NCBI GenBank assembly: GCA_021399435.1
Contig: JAJTUP010000008.1
Coordinates: 248,001 to 312,000 of the forward strand
Length of the DNA stretch: 64,000 nt
Reading direction: 5' to 3'
DNA from: Diaporthe sp. PMI_573
Taxonomy: Eukaryota > Ascomycota > Sordariomycetes > Diaporthales > Diaporthaceae
The notes beneath the pieces are model-generated. The model saw nothing but the letters and a program-made list of their open reading frames with translations. It had not been told where the DNA came from and ran no database searches. Every line of letters begins with the position of its first letter. The stretch's first letter is position 1. This document shows, one piece after another, positions 53,041 through 64,000 of this stretch. The translations under genes and the position numbers were made by a program.

Positions 53041-53709
53041 TGTTGCTTTCTGACGCTTGTGGGTAAAACAGATGGAATGAGTCCACGTTTCAGTGGTTGT
53101 TGGATTTATGAATCTTGATGACGAAAGGGTGAGGTTTGGAACATGTAGGCGGCACGTGAATAATGCGTTGTTTGGCACTCAAAAGTCTACCGCGTCGCAC
53201 CGCGTCCTATGCTGACAGGGGCCTGTATATGTGGAAACCCTGACCCTCACTGAATCTCAGGGGAAATGGAGCCGGCCTGTCCGACCCACACTAACAGCCA
53301 CCCCCCCCCCCCCCAACGGGTGTGTCTTACAAATATCGAAATCATGACCTGCACCATTAGTCGGCTGTATTCACCTAGAAGCAGGCAGAAAATGGGTCGG
53401 ATCATGTGAATTAAGAACAGAGTATTGAGCTCTCTGGAATACGGTATCATTTCATAAAGGAAAACATGGCCAAGTCTAGCTGATCGAATACAAAGTCTAA
53501 TAAATAGTTAGGTTCAGAATCGGCTCCCCCAAGATCTTCTCAATGTATCATGCATGTCATTTCCCCAATTCTGATGAATTACTAGTAGGACTGACGTCCA
53601 CTGACCCTCAGCCCCAAACGCCAGCATATGATGCTCACACTGCCCGTGTGTTTTACAGCCAGCTGACGGGCCACACACACACCGTGTTCTCGTCTCAGTC
53701 ATGTCCGAT
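53041..53709. other. intergenic with C14 run
   Basis: Upstream of the zinc protein gene and downstream of the GH72 gene. A run of fourteen C lies at 53291..53304. No gene is seen. Confidence 0.5.
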
Positions 53710-55538
53710 TTACAGGATCATGACACCTCCAAGGAACGCGGCGAGTACAGAGCCAACGAGAGCCAGCGCCTGGAAGTCGGCACCAACGAAGGGGCTGACG
53801 CTGTTCCCGGCGCTGGAGCTGCTGCTGCCGCTGCTCTTGGCCGAGGTGCCCGTGGAGGTGGCATAGGAGCAGGTCTGCACGCCTCCGCTGTAGGTGGCGG
53901 CGAGGCCGGGTGCGTTGCTGTCGGCGCATCCGAGCTGAACAAGGGCCAGGCCCGTGACCTCAGCGCCGGTGTAGTTGTGGACAGTGGCGGGCATGTCGGT
54001 GGCAGTCTGGTGAATATCGTCAGTTTCAAGATTCTACGGGTTGTACCGCCCTCTGCGTCTACTCACCACGCTGGTAATGGCTCCGCTAGGGGCGGAGGTG
54101 ATTCCAGAGGTCACCAGGTCATCACCACCGTTGGGGCGCTTGGGAAGGTCCCAGTTGGACAGGAATGTGGACTCGGTGATGAGAGATGAGGCACAAGCCG
54201 TCGTCTCCTGCTTCTCTGCGGTCTCGTTGACAGAGGTCAGAGCACTCATGTCGATCTTGAGGTACTGCTCCTTCAGGTATTGGTCTGTGATATGTTAGCA
54301 ACATGTTCTACGCGCAGCTAGGACTGGTGCTCTCGGGGGCTTGAAGCTACCCTAGGGTAGCCACCGAAAAATGCACGGGATGCTACTTACAGTCCTGCAT
54401 GAGCGTGACCTCCTTGGAGCTGTTGATGGCGACGAGTCCGTACTCGTCAGACTCCTGCGTGTATTCGTACACCAGACCGCCGGAGAGGACGGACATCTGG
54501 TCGCCGTACAGAACAGGCACGTTGGTGAAAGTCCGAGGCTTGACATTGTTGCAACCGTACTCAGAGAAGAAGACAGGGATGTTTGTGTCGGCGAATTCTT
54601 CAACGAGCGAACTGTAGCCTGACTTCTGGAAGGAGGAGTCTCCGCACCATTCCTTTTATTCTGTCAGTATGTTGTTTCGTACTCTGGAAAAAGATCGTAT
54701 TTCTCGGAGTTTTGTGGCTCGCAAAAAGAAAAGAAAATCTCAAAGCGCCAATAAGGGATACCAAGAATCACTCACGTAGTCGTTCAAGCCAAAGAAGTCC
54801 ATCCTCGAGAAAGGTGAATCGTCAAGCGAGCACCCAAGGTAGGCCCAGGTGTCCTTGAGCATAGTAGCGACATCTGCAGCAGAGTAACCGACGGGAACAT
54901 CCCGCGGAGCGTGCAGGGAGATGTACTCCTTGAGGTCGCGGACCACGGCGCGGATGTAAGCCGGCGCGTTCTTGCTGCTGTCCTCGTTCAGGATCTCGTT
55001 GCCGGCGAAGAAGCCCAGCAGGTTGGGGTAGTCCCAGAAAGCCTCGACGATCCTGAAAATGTGTTCCATGTAATCCTTGGTGTATGTGGACGAGGGGTCC
55101 GAACGATCAATGTACTCTCCAGACTGGCCGCTGTTGACGTCGATGATCATGTACATGCCGGCGGCGTTGAAGATAGAGACACACTCGTCATGGTTCAGGT
55201 CGGGCGACAGGTTGTAGACTCGGATGGTGTTCACACCGAGCTGCTGCATGAGAATGGCATCTCGGAGACAGGCGTCGGCATCGCTGAGAGGGTCAGCCTT
55301 ACCGGTGAAACCTGCGGATCCACCTGGCTGGTATCTATCTTACTTGTTAGCTGGCGTGTTTGAGTGTCTCTCATGCGGGCAACATGGGCCGGACTACTAA
55401 CGTGACACCGATGATATCGAATCGATCTCCGGTTGAGTTGGAGACGAAGTTCGCGCCGGAGATGCTGAGGTTCTCAACAGCCGAGGCCAGAGAGGAGAAC
55501 AGCGTAGCCGCCGCCAAGGAGGTATGTGCTGCCTTCAT
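53710..55538 (-). CDS. GPI-anchored 1,3-beta-glucanosyltransferase (GH72, Gel/Gas family)
   Basis: Elongates and branches cell-wall beta-1,3-glucan at the outer plasma membrane. Five exons: 55402..55538, 54776..55334, 54391..54652, 54067..54284 and 53710..54006, all in phase, giving 490 residues. Signal peptide: [14 protein letters not shown]72 hallmarks are [66 protein letters not shown], the acid/base site [13 protein letters not shown] and the nucleophile site [12 protein letters not shown]. After the catalytic domain there is no full X8/CBM43 module; a shorter Cys-containing region (VQLGCADSN...VQTCSYA) leads to a Ser-rich stretch and hydrophobic tail ([19 protein letters not shown]), the GPI signal. 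This resembles Gel1-type rather than Gas1-type enzymes. Confidence 0.95.
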
Positions 55539-57684
55539 CTTGTTCGAATGTCCACACCCAAGAAAAGCCAAGCTCCGGATCTAGATGGATAAGCCTAATC
55601 GGGGATCGCGCGCGGGTCGGCAGGTCTTGGCACAGATTTGATCCGATCTGTCGGGTTCTGTATATTCAAAAAAGCACAATAGGCAGAAATGCGAGAAAGA
55701 GAGACGATGGTTTGGTCAAAAGGAGCGACTGGAATGAGGGTGATGGTCTATGTCAACAGGAAGAGTAAACCACAGAGAACTTCAGCCTGCAGTCCAGCCA
55801 CCTCAAAAAGAGAGAGAGACGGCCAGGACATTTCAAGGAAGCAGAGGGATCCAACCCTGCAAACTGTGGGTTGCTGCGAACTGGATGGCCATCTCAGGGG
55901 GTGGGCCCCGGTGGAGTCTGCAGATTGATTACGACGCCCGTTCTTTTCTAAGCTTTCTTGGTCGTGCTTGTTTACGCAGACTGCCGCTTGGTTGGCAGCC
56001 ATTGCCCCGTCCAGTCACCAAAGATCTGCAATGAAGATCCACCCTCTGGGAATCCGCGTATCTCCTTGTCGGCCCGCGCACAAGACTGACATCATTTGGA
56101 GCATTGAAACGCCTTTAATTTGCGCTCGCTGTACTCAGACACGATGGTCGGTCGATCCAAGCCCTGCCAGCCCCGGTCCAGACCAGGAGCTCAATGGGCT
56201 CACAGAGACTGACCCAGAAGTCAAGCTCAATACAGTCGCCCTGTTCCCTGGCGGTTCCTCTCACATTCGCCTCATTGTTGAATTTTGATGTCCGTTGTGA
56301 CCCCTTGAACAAGAAGATCGGAATTCTGTCGACTCCACGGCTTGTCAGGCCAACCTTGTGGCCTGGCCGCGTATCACTTCCGCTCCCGTGTCAAACGCAG
56401 CCTCAGCCCGACTTCTTGAGCGGTCTCGAGAATAAATGCCGCCGAAGTAGCCCCCTTTCTAGAGATTGCACAACCGCTTTCCATTCACGACACCGCCACA
56501 CTCTACACTATCATTCCAGAGTTCCGGTCGTGGGTCTATATTTAAGAGATCCTTGTGGGTGCTTACTGCTGAGCAGGGAAGCATGTAGGCCCCTCCGACC
56601 TTGAAGAAGATGAAGACCTAATCAACGAATCGAGCAAATCTCAACACACGAGCCCAACTATGTTTGCTGCTCACATGGTTCTGGAAGGTCCCCTAATGGG
56701 CAGCGTCTGACATTGTTGCCTGTCCTCTTCTCACTCGAATCCATGGATTCGCCTCACATGTATCAGTCCAAAGCGGACGATGAATCTTGACAGATAACCT
56801 CCACTTCACGTCTACACAAGAGTATCGAAGATGGAACATATCTCTAAGAGATTCGCATTTGAGCAAGTCTTGGACGCATTTTTACGGTCCCATGGCTTCT
56901 GAAAAACATCAACAGGCAACGAGCTCAGGCCCTTCCGACGAAGGTGGGGTCTGGCTCCAGATACTAATTTCTGTGACCGGGTTTCAGCCCTACCAAATCA
57001 CCGGTGTTAACACGCAGATTGAATGAGGACTACGGCGCAAGATGATTCCCGCCTTTTATTTATAGGTCGACATTATATCCTGACCTATTTAGGACTAAAT
57101 CTCCCGTGTTCTTGAGCTGCGAAGGCTACAGACCCTGAATAATTCTGGAGGACCCTTGTCCACCCCTGTTATTACTGCTCTGCTCACGATTCCGGGCCTG
57201 GTGTATTAAATATGGCAAATCGACTGACTTCTCACGCTTCTTAAAGTCGGCGCAGGAAGCCCCTTTTTACAAACAATGGAGCACCGCAATAATTGGCGGG
57301 CCCGGTCTATGCCAGCTGTTTTACTAATTGGAGTTAAGTAAACAAACCAGCTAGGTGTAACATATATTACTCGACAGGGTGATTTCCGTGATCCTTGTGC
57401 GCTACATATATCTTGGTGTACGCACTGGTATAGATCGCAATCTATACTTTGGGTTCGTTTGTTGAGTGCTGGGCCTAATCACATTGCTCAAGTGGGTCAC
57501 ACTCGTCCCGTCACTCAAGCTAAAGTGCCAATAAAGGTATCACGACATTATATGTAGACAGTAAGGGCTCTCTGGCGGTAGGTGCGGCCAGTCAGGTCCG
57601 TGTGCTCTGACTGTGATGTTTAATTGCAGAACACTGAAGAGACAGTCTTGTCAAAGGGGTCAAGAAGGAGCGGCACGCCGCCTG
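55539..57684. other. 2.1-kb gene-poor stretch
   Basis: Promoter side of GH72, then an increasingly AT-rich stretch from about 56,700. Frames are short and overlap. No repeat or gene is recognised. Confidence 0.5.
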
Positions 57685-58078
57685 TCACTTGTGAATCTGT
57701 CCCCGTGCAAGCTCGTCCACTGAAGCCTTCTCGTTAGAAACCCAGTCTTGTCTCCTGTACTCTGCAGTGTCGCCAGCTTTAGGAACGGGTATGCACCTAC
57801 GTGTATATGGAACATGGACTCGATACCGCGAGTGATTCGATGTGCGCAACGGTGGCAAGATCGACTACGTATGCAAAAGCGTGTCAGCCGGCGTGACCAG
57901 GTAATGTATGGACTCCTGCATGTTATGATCACTTACCACAAACTCCAGTATTTACATTGTAAGTTACGCAATTACCAAAACTAGGCTCTGCGCACAAGAC
58001 CACCTCAACAGTGGCCTGAGCTGTCACAGCAAGACCGAGCAGGCCCAGGACGGCGGTGGAAGCGTTGTACATATTCAT
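57685..58078 (-). CDS. small secreted cysteine-containing protein (crystallin-like)
   Basis: Three small exons, 57937..58078, 57801..57864 and 57685..57754, give 91 residues. Exon 1 starts at the ATG at 58078 (or 58072) and encodes a clear signal peptide (MYNASTAVLGLLGLAVTAQA), then VEVVLCAEPSFGNCVTYNVN and TGVC, ending TGT-G|GTAAGT. Exon 2 after ACGTAG reads DLATVAHIESLAVSSPCSIYT and ends at AC|GTAGGT. For the last exon I prefer the acceptor AGTACAG (exon from 57754); an acceptor 7 bases earlier gives a shorter end. The spacing C-x7-C-x9-C and the SFGNCVTY core recall small fungal secreted beta/gamma-crystallin-like proteins. It lies alone in a gene-poor area, as effector-type genes often do. 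Function is not known. Confidence 0.5.
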
Positions 58079-61000
58079 TGTTCAGGGGAAGTGTTGTAGC
58101 GACACAAAGAGCTCGGAAGGGTCTCGTTACAGAGAAAAATCACCGCGGTGCGATCCGATTCAAATAGTTGAAATATCAGAGCAGAACCGCTGGGTGCACT
58201 TCAGTGAATCATCAACGACGAAGTCCTGCCACCTCGGTCCTTGAAAAGCCGTGCTGAGGGGCGCAATGTATTCTTCATAGAGCGGCATCAGCGTCGCATT
58301 AGGCCTGCATCTTCTCAGATTCCATTTTCAGTCCTCCGAGATGCCCACCTTCACAGCAATCCTCCAGCCCCATCGGGCCGATACCATTGGTCTCCCGGCC
58401 GGAGGGATACCTTGCCAAGTATCGTCAGTCAGCATCGAAGCAGGTTTACACAGCAATGTTATCGGGAAAATTGTTGACTTCCCTTCCGCATGACCACCTT
58501 AGCTGCAACCCGACGGGCTTTGAACCGCGAGGACCCTGGAATCGCTAATAATCCGACCCCGGCTCTCGTACGAGATAATCTTGATCAGATCGCAGATCAG
58601 TTCCTGCGTGATCGTTGCAGCCCTGGCAGCGTGGTTCGTTCCAAGGCGCGAAAATTAGAGTTTGGCCCGGGGCCAGGGACACCCCGCGGGGGCAACCCCG
58701 AGGCTTGGCCGGTCGGAGGGCGCCATAGAATATTCCGAAACAGGTTTGAGGGTAGCTGAAGAGATTTCTCGATGGCACCGATGCTATCTGAGGCGCCGCC
58801 CTGCTGCAATGCTGTACAGTATTGTTGTTTGGTGCCGTCACCTGAGGCTTAATCAGGGCTCACAATCTGATGCATAATCCCGTGACCACTCTGTAGTCGC
58901 CAATTCCAAGGATATTTTGGCACGCCAAGCAGTGAACCGGGAATCGTGAACTGAGGCCCTTGTCGTCCGGTGCTGACAAAATTGTATGCAACGCTCCATT
59001 GCTCCATTACGCACGCTACTCAAAGATATAGATTACCAGGGTATCTCGGTCGGGTGCCCGCCACCGCGGTATTTTTTCTTCCTGCGAGGCACGCTTCAAC
59101 AGCGTTCAGCATTTGAGATACGCGCTCGAAGGGAACACTTACATATATTTAACTACTGACGGTGCTGGCTCCCAGTCATTGAAGGAGCCATACTATAAGC
59201 GTATTTACCGGTCGTTGTTTTGGGTGCAAATTTGGTCATCTTCCCGGTGACTGACATCTGGAAGCTCCGTGCACGTAAATTGTCTTACAGTCCAGATTGT
59301 GACTGTTGGAGCCCTGCTGCAAGTTCGACAACGATATATACTCAAGTCGAATTAAGTAACTGATGGTTTGGTGAGTAGCTGAATGCCCAATTAACTACAA
59401 AGACGACTATCCAGCGGTGGCCAAGGTCCCTTGCTCAGTTCTAGTCCGGCTCAATAGGGAGATCCCTGGTCCTACGTTCTTAATCATGCCCACTTGCCAA
59501 TTAGCTCACAATAAGGTTATTTATCTGATAATATAGATCATTTGTCTAGTATGTCCAGTGCCCAAACAAGATGTTGCAAGTACTCGGCGTTTGCCGGAGC
59601 TTGAGTCGCAGGTCACAAGGGAGGTAGCGCAGCCAAGTCAGCCCTGTAAGCCTGAGGTTGGGCATCGATCATAATAATAGGATATCCCCGATTACAGCGA
59701 ATATGGATGTTGCTCCTAGACTTATGCTGGCTTGGGACGAGTATAAGGTTGGAGTATCTAGTCAGGCAGTTTATGGTTGGTAGCATAACTACCGACATAA
59801 TGCAACGAGAGTCAGTTCGCCTCTTACTCGTTCGCATAAGGGAGCTAGGTGCACGGAATTTCTTGTCCCACTATGGTTTTTGCAAGTCACCGTTTCAATG
59901 AGCAGCCACTAGGCATGAGACGCCGAGGACCTCTGGCGAATAAACCAGGCAACATTCAGGTTGCTGTCAGAGTCGATACAAATGCCAGCTTACAAGACCA
60001 TGAATATGAGCAAATGAACTTGAATGGCATAACTAGCCCAGCTATCGTTGTATGGTGTCTTGAACAGGTGTCATCCCGTTTCCTGACGGCCGTGCACAGT
60101 GGATCGGCATCCATGGGTGTGCTCGTTTTTGGGGGGAAGAGCGCGCCAATCATGTAAATTTTGCCCTGTCCAAAAAAGTTCGACTATCCCGGGTACTACG
60201 CAGCTTGGACAAGCACCTTCACACCAGTCTTTTTGGTGTTTGAGAAGGTAGCGCTGATACGACTCAGCTGCTCGATAGGAGCCTCGATAGGATACGACAT
60301 CCCCCACCTAACCCCTCCGGCCAAGTTGCCCGTCACACGGTCTGACGGCCCATGGCACCTTATGGTCTGTGAAGAGTGAACATCGAAACAATACTCCTGG
60401 AAAAAGATGGCCAGGTAGGTCCGATCGCTCGTGATCATTGATTTCAGATGCTGCAAGACGCGTCGTCAAACAAGCTGCCCAGGGTTTCTCTACTACGACA
60501 GCGGCAATGCGGTGCATTACCATCGGCAGCAACAGCGAGGCTCTCTTGTCTGTTTCGAGGTGGTTGTTGTTTGGCAGCACATGAAACATGAAACAATGTT
60601 TGGGCCTCATTGGCCAAGACCGTCCATGATATGCATTGCATGGGATGTTTTCGCAGTCCGAACCATCCGTGGTTCCGCTCGCTCATTGCCAAAGTGTTCC
60701 TCACGGCGAGCGTATAAGTCGAAACAGACACAGCTGATTCAGAACAGGATTCGCAGTCAAGACGTGTTCCAAAATGCACATATTCACCAATACGGTCTCG
60801 CCGAGCAAGAGGAAACCATTGCCTAGCTGAGGTCTCACCAACATCACCTCGGTAGCGTTACTTGTGGGCAAGGCCAAGCGCGCCAGGAACTCGGCAGCTG
60901 GGGGACGCCTCAAGCACCTGTGCCCAAGCATCCAGGGTTCCAAACGACCCAAACGTTCCACTTACACGCGATGAACCTCTTAGACCGAGCCAATGAGATC

Positions 61001-61698
61001 CGCGATCATCGAACTAGAACGCCTGTTCTGTGCGTTAGAAGAGAAAGAAGCAGAACTGCCTTGTTGGATGTTTGAATTTGGGTTCATGTCCGCATTTACA
61101 CGTGCAGTCCAATTTCCTCGATTTGAGATAGTCATGCAGGTCATACACGATGCAACCAGGTCTCAGTCCTCAAAGTTTTGCTAATTCTGTCTCTCTCATG
61201 CTTGGCCGCCAATGGAATTCTCGTCCAGCAGACGGACTGTATCTCATAAGCCTTCCGAATCCAGTTTCATTGGCGGGGGATCTGGCGTCTCAAGCACTCC
61301 GAAAAGGCCGACCTTTGGAACTCGCAGCGAACTTTGCTGATCTTGTCTCAGCGGCACCCGCACTGATGCGGCAGTGGTTCAGGGACGCTGCGACGGCGGT
61401 GAGGGTTTCCTGGGGTTGCATTTCCAGGGGTGGGCTTTAAGGTTAATACGGTGCAAACCTAAATTGTGCCCCCTAGGTTGATCTCGCCGGCGCACCAATA
61501 TAGAAATGACGCTGTCCTCTAACAATGCCGTCCGAACTCCCTCCAAGCCTGTTGCAGCGTCTTGTGTGTTTCAGAATCACTCCGTAGAGGAACCACGCTC
61601 TTTAATCCATCTCGACGGCTCTCCTCCTTCTCCACCAGCACACAATCGACGTCCTTACACAACAGAGGACCCGCAACTCGGCACATGACAAGTTCAAT
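58079..61698. other. 3.6-kb gene-poor stretch
   Basis: AT-rich in places (about 59130..59600) with scattered short frames on both strands. None shows a domain, signal peptide or coherent splice pattern. It may hold decayed mobile DNA, but I recognise no transposase or reverse transcriptase trace. Confidence 0.5.
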
Positions 61699-63182
61699 AT
61701 GTCGAACGCGTCCACGGTCTTCGACTTGCTGGGTCAAGTCGACAATCTTGGCGAGCCGGTCCCAACATTGAACCAGCGACCGGTCGCGTTTGGATTGCTA
61801 ATATCGTTCCTCGTAAGTCGCTCACGACGGGATCGCCGGCTTGGACAGAACCTCACCAGTCGATAGGCTGTGTCATATATCTGCGCGACTGCAAGATTAT
61901 ACGTCCGATTTCGAGTCTCCAAGTGTCCAGGCTGGGATGACTTGCTGGTTTTTCTGTCGATGGTATGGATCGATACCTATATAAATCCAGGTGGAAACTC
62001 GACACTAATACATGATCCAGATAGCCAGCCTCGCGCTGACTTTGTCGGTATTATTTTGTGCGTTGTCACTTACAATTCCAGAGGCAGACTCTACTTCTGA
62101 GAACAGTAGTGGAAGCTGACAACCCTTTTCGCATAGGTTTTGATCGAGGGCTAGGGACGCATTTCATCACCTTTGTCTCTGACCAGTCCCGACTGGTCAA
62201 TTTCACCAAGGTACGTCTTCCACTGTTTCCGAGCATCCTGTCTTGCACAAAATTCTGGCCCTGTAAGAGTTCTGACCATCCGACAGAACTCATACGTCAT
62301 GCACGCGTGCTACCCGACGGCGACGGCGCTCATCAAACTCGCCATCCTTTTCCAGTACCTCCGACTCTTCGACGAGACCAAATCGATCCTGCGGCAGACG
62401 ACCCTCGTCATGATCGGCATCGTGTCGCTGTGGGGGCTCGCCTTCTCCTTCATCGCCTGGTTCCCCGCGTTCCCGGTCTCGGCCCAGTGGGATTTCATCG
62501 ACAAGTCGTCCGGCGTCAGGTACGGGCTCGGGAGCCTGGACCCGAGCAGCATCGTGGCCGCCTCCCTCGCGCAGACGTCGACGAACATGGTCCTCGACTT
62601 GATCGTCCTGGCCATCCCCGTGTCGTACTACCTGCAGCCAAAACTGGATTGGAAGTCTCAGGCGAGCCTGATGGTGTTGTTTTCTCTTGGTTCAGTGTGA
62701 GTCGGCGGAAAGGTTCCAACGCGGTCAGCAATGCTACTCTTGAATCACTCATACTGACATCTCTGGATCACAGTGTTAATGTTCTCTCCCTTTTCCGACT
62801 CATCAGCATCGTCGATTCTAGAGCAGGCATATTCCCGACATACGACCCGAGCTGGTACGGTTGCGGCGCGATCGTGCTAGCCGCATTGGAGGTCAGCCTC
62901 GCGACAGTCTGCGCTTCTCTGCCAGTGTTCTGGCCCGTGATGAAGTTCAACAACTGGGGAACGATATTCGTCACCTACGAAGTATCGGTAACGCGCGAGG
63001 AGAATTACGTCGAGCTCGAGGAGGCCCAAGCACCACGGGACAGGATTGACCCATGGAATGCGCATCTGAAAGGGCCGTACGTTCATGATATCGAGATGGG
63101 AGATATCGGATCCCGGAAAGACACTGATTTGAGCGAGGGATCCTCAGTTGCGGAATCAGGGCTGCAGAAGGCCAAATCATAA
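61699..63182 (+). CDS. seven-TM fungal rhodopsin-domain integral membrane protein (SAT4/PTH11-like)
   Basis: Six exons: 61699..61812, 61867..61962, 62021..62057, 62137..62210, 62287..62696 and 62774..63182, in phase, giving 379 residues. Exon 1 (MSNASTVFDLLGQVDN) has no signal peptide, and the first TM ends it (VAFGLLISFL). Family marks are ATARLYVRFRVSKCPGWDD (the conserved R-x4-...W-D-D after TM2), YGLG-like DRGLGTHF, NSYVMHACYPTATALIKLAI, FQYLRLF, LGSLDPSSIVAASLAQTSTN, MVLDLIVLAIPVSYYLQPKL, KSQASLMVLFSLGSV and VLSLFRLISIVDSRAG. The C-tail (about 300-379) is hydrophilic, with VTYEVSVTREENYVEL. These proteins are linked to GPCR-like surface sensing (the PTH11 group), but this one lacks a CFEM domain. 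The 37-bp third exon is the least certain. Confidence 0.88.
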
Positions 63183-64000
63183 GAGGGAGACAACTTACTA
63201 CTTCTGCAGCGTTTGTATTGCACACAGTAGAGCTTATTTAGCAGTCGCCTGTAATTGTACACTTAATGAATTAATGAAGCCTTGCTCATTGAGGCTTAGG
63301 GAAGAAGGAGACAGTTCGCCAGCCATCCGATAAACTTTCAGGCACATCGTAGAGCATCTAGTTGTATCAACTTGCATGATTTCAACCGAGATGTCCACGA
63401 GTTAAGACACTGCAACATCAACGAGGCAGAGAAATCCCTTTCGTTTCTTGCATGTTGTACTCTATTTAATTCCTTTGCTCCTACGCGCAGTCATTCTGTG
63501 CATTATGCAATTGCATGGACACAAATGAACTGATTAACTACCTAGGCGTACGACTGTAGCGCAGTGTGTAGCGCAACGGAGAAAATTGAGCATATGGATT
63601 AAAAATAGCATGGACAGGAACGGGTGACCTCTTATTTTCGGTCCTTATACCTCTTACCGTAACATATACGTATCGGGCCGATAATGCCTCCTTCTTCTTC
63701 GCTCATGCTTTAGACCTGTGCGTCCTTTTCAAACCCTCACTGCCCAACATTGAAAGTGTCCAGATGTGGCGCAGGGGCTTGCGAGGCCGTGTTTAGGGAC
63801 CAAATCTACTGAATTTCCTAAATACAGCATGAACGTAGCTGTCAATTTAGAGCGAGTGAAGCAGTATTGTTATATAAAACTGCCCTGGTCTCATATCCTC
63901 AAAAATATATACGAGACAAAAAGTTTTGCCAGCTAAAAATTGTGTCAGATCTCTTCAACAGTTTCTCATTATTCGTCTCCTTATCCCAGGTTCCCCGTGA
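63183..64000. other. intergenic to window end
   Basis: AT-rich 3' flank of the rhodopsin-domain gene, with no gene or repeat recognised. A gene may begin beyond the window. Confidence 0.5.

Noticed and set aside
60701..60961. 86-codon minus-strand frame with hydrophobic stretches
   Set aside because: No family resemblance, no supporting exons and a gene-poor context.
62058..63182. 374-codon + frame through the rhodopsin-domain gene
   Set aside because: Runs through intron sequence and an out-of-frame Arg-rich stretch; the spliced model restores all transmembrane segments.
1..64000. tRNA, rRNA or other RNA genes
   Set aside because: I scanned for A/B-box-like and rRNA-like stretches by eye and found none I could defend.

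Overview
This is nuclear DNA from a filamentous ascomycete (Pezizomycotina, most likely a Sordariomycete). The evidence is short introns of about 47 to 166 bp with CTRAY branch points, HET-domain genes, a rhodopsin-domain membrane protein, a fungal-type Sam50, GH72, GH71 and pectin lyase genes, and long gene-poor, AT-richer spacers. I cannot name genus or species. Exon joins were worked out by hand from splice motifs and reading phase; every multi-exon model listed as a CDS is phase-consistent.

Layout. 0-8 kb: SAM50 (mitochondrial outer membrane assembly), an orphan protein with an ADP-ribosyltransferase-like motif set, a bZIP-type regulator, and a zinc alcohol dehydrogenase broken by a one-base frameshift. 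8-14.3 kb: two short-chain dehydrogenases, a crotonase-fold protein with a signal peptide, and a decayed HET gene. 14.7-20.6 kb: a paraoxonase/arylesterase-like gene convergent with a carotenoid/stilbene oxygenase, then a conserved-looking unknown gene. 21.6-25.2 kb: an intact HET gene, then the 3' ends of two divergent genes (pyranose 2-oxidase-like and a probable aldos-2-ulose dehydratase-like gene) left back to back by a deletion. 26.6-33.4 kb: GPI-anchored GH71 alpha-1,3-glucanase, a four-TM MARVEL-like protein and a secreted pectin lyase. 35.5-43.6 kb: a mitochondrial-type protein, a sugar porter and a Trf4/5-type non-canonical poly(A) polymerase. 46.6-55.5 kb: a secreted metalloprotease-like protein, a second sugar porter, a cysteine-rich zinc protein and a GPI-anchored GH72 glucanosyltransferase. 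55.5-61.7 kb is gene-poor and holds one small secreted cysteine-containing protein. 61.7-63.2 kb is a seven-TM rhodopsin-domain protein.

Together the set suits a plant-associated or saprotrophic fungus: plant-wall attack (pectin lyase), own-wall remodelling (GH71, GH72), sugar uptake (two porters), phenolic/apocarotenoid and lactone chemistry (oxygenase, arylesterase, SDRs) and self/non-self recognition (HET). Three copies of a degenerate repeat of about 250-350 bp lie just 3' of genes or gene relics. The most noteworthy items are the ART-like protein at 2.7 kb, the double-gene deletion scar at 24.5 kb, the secreted crotonase at 12.5 kb, the repeat family and the small secreted protein at 57.7 kb.
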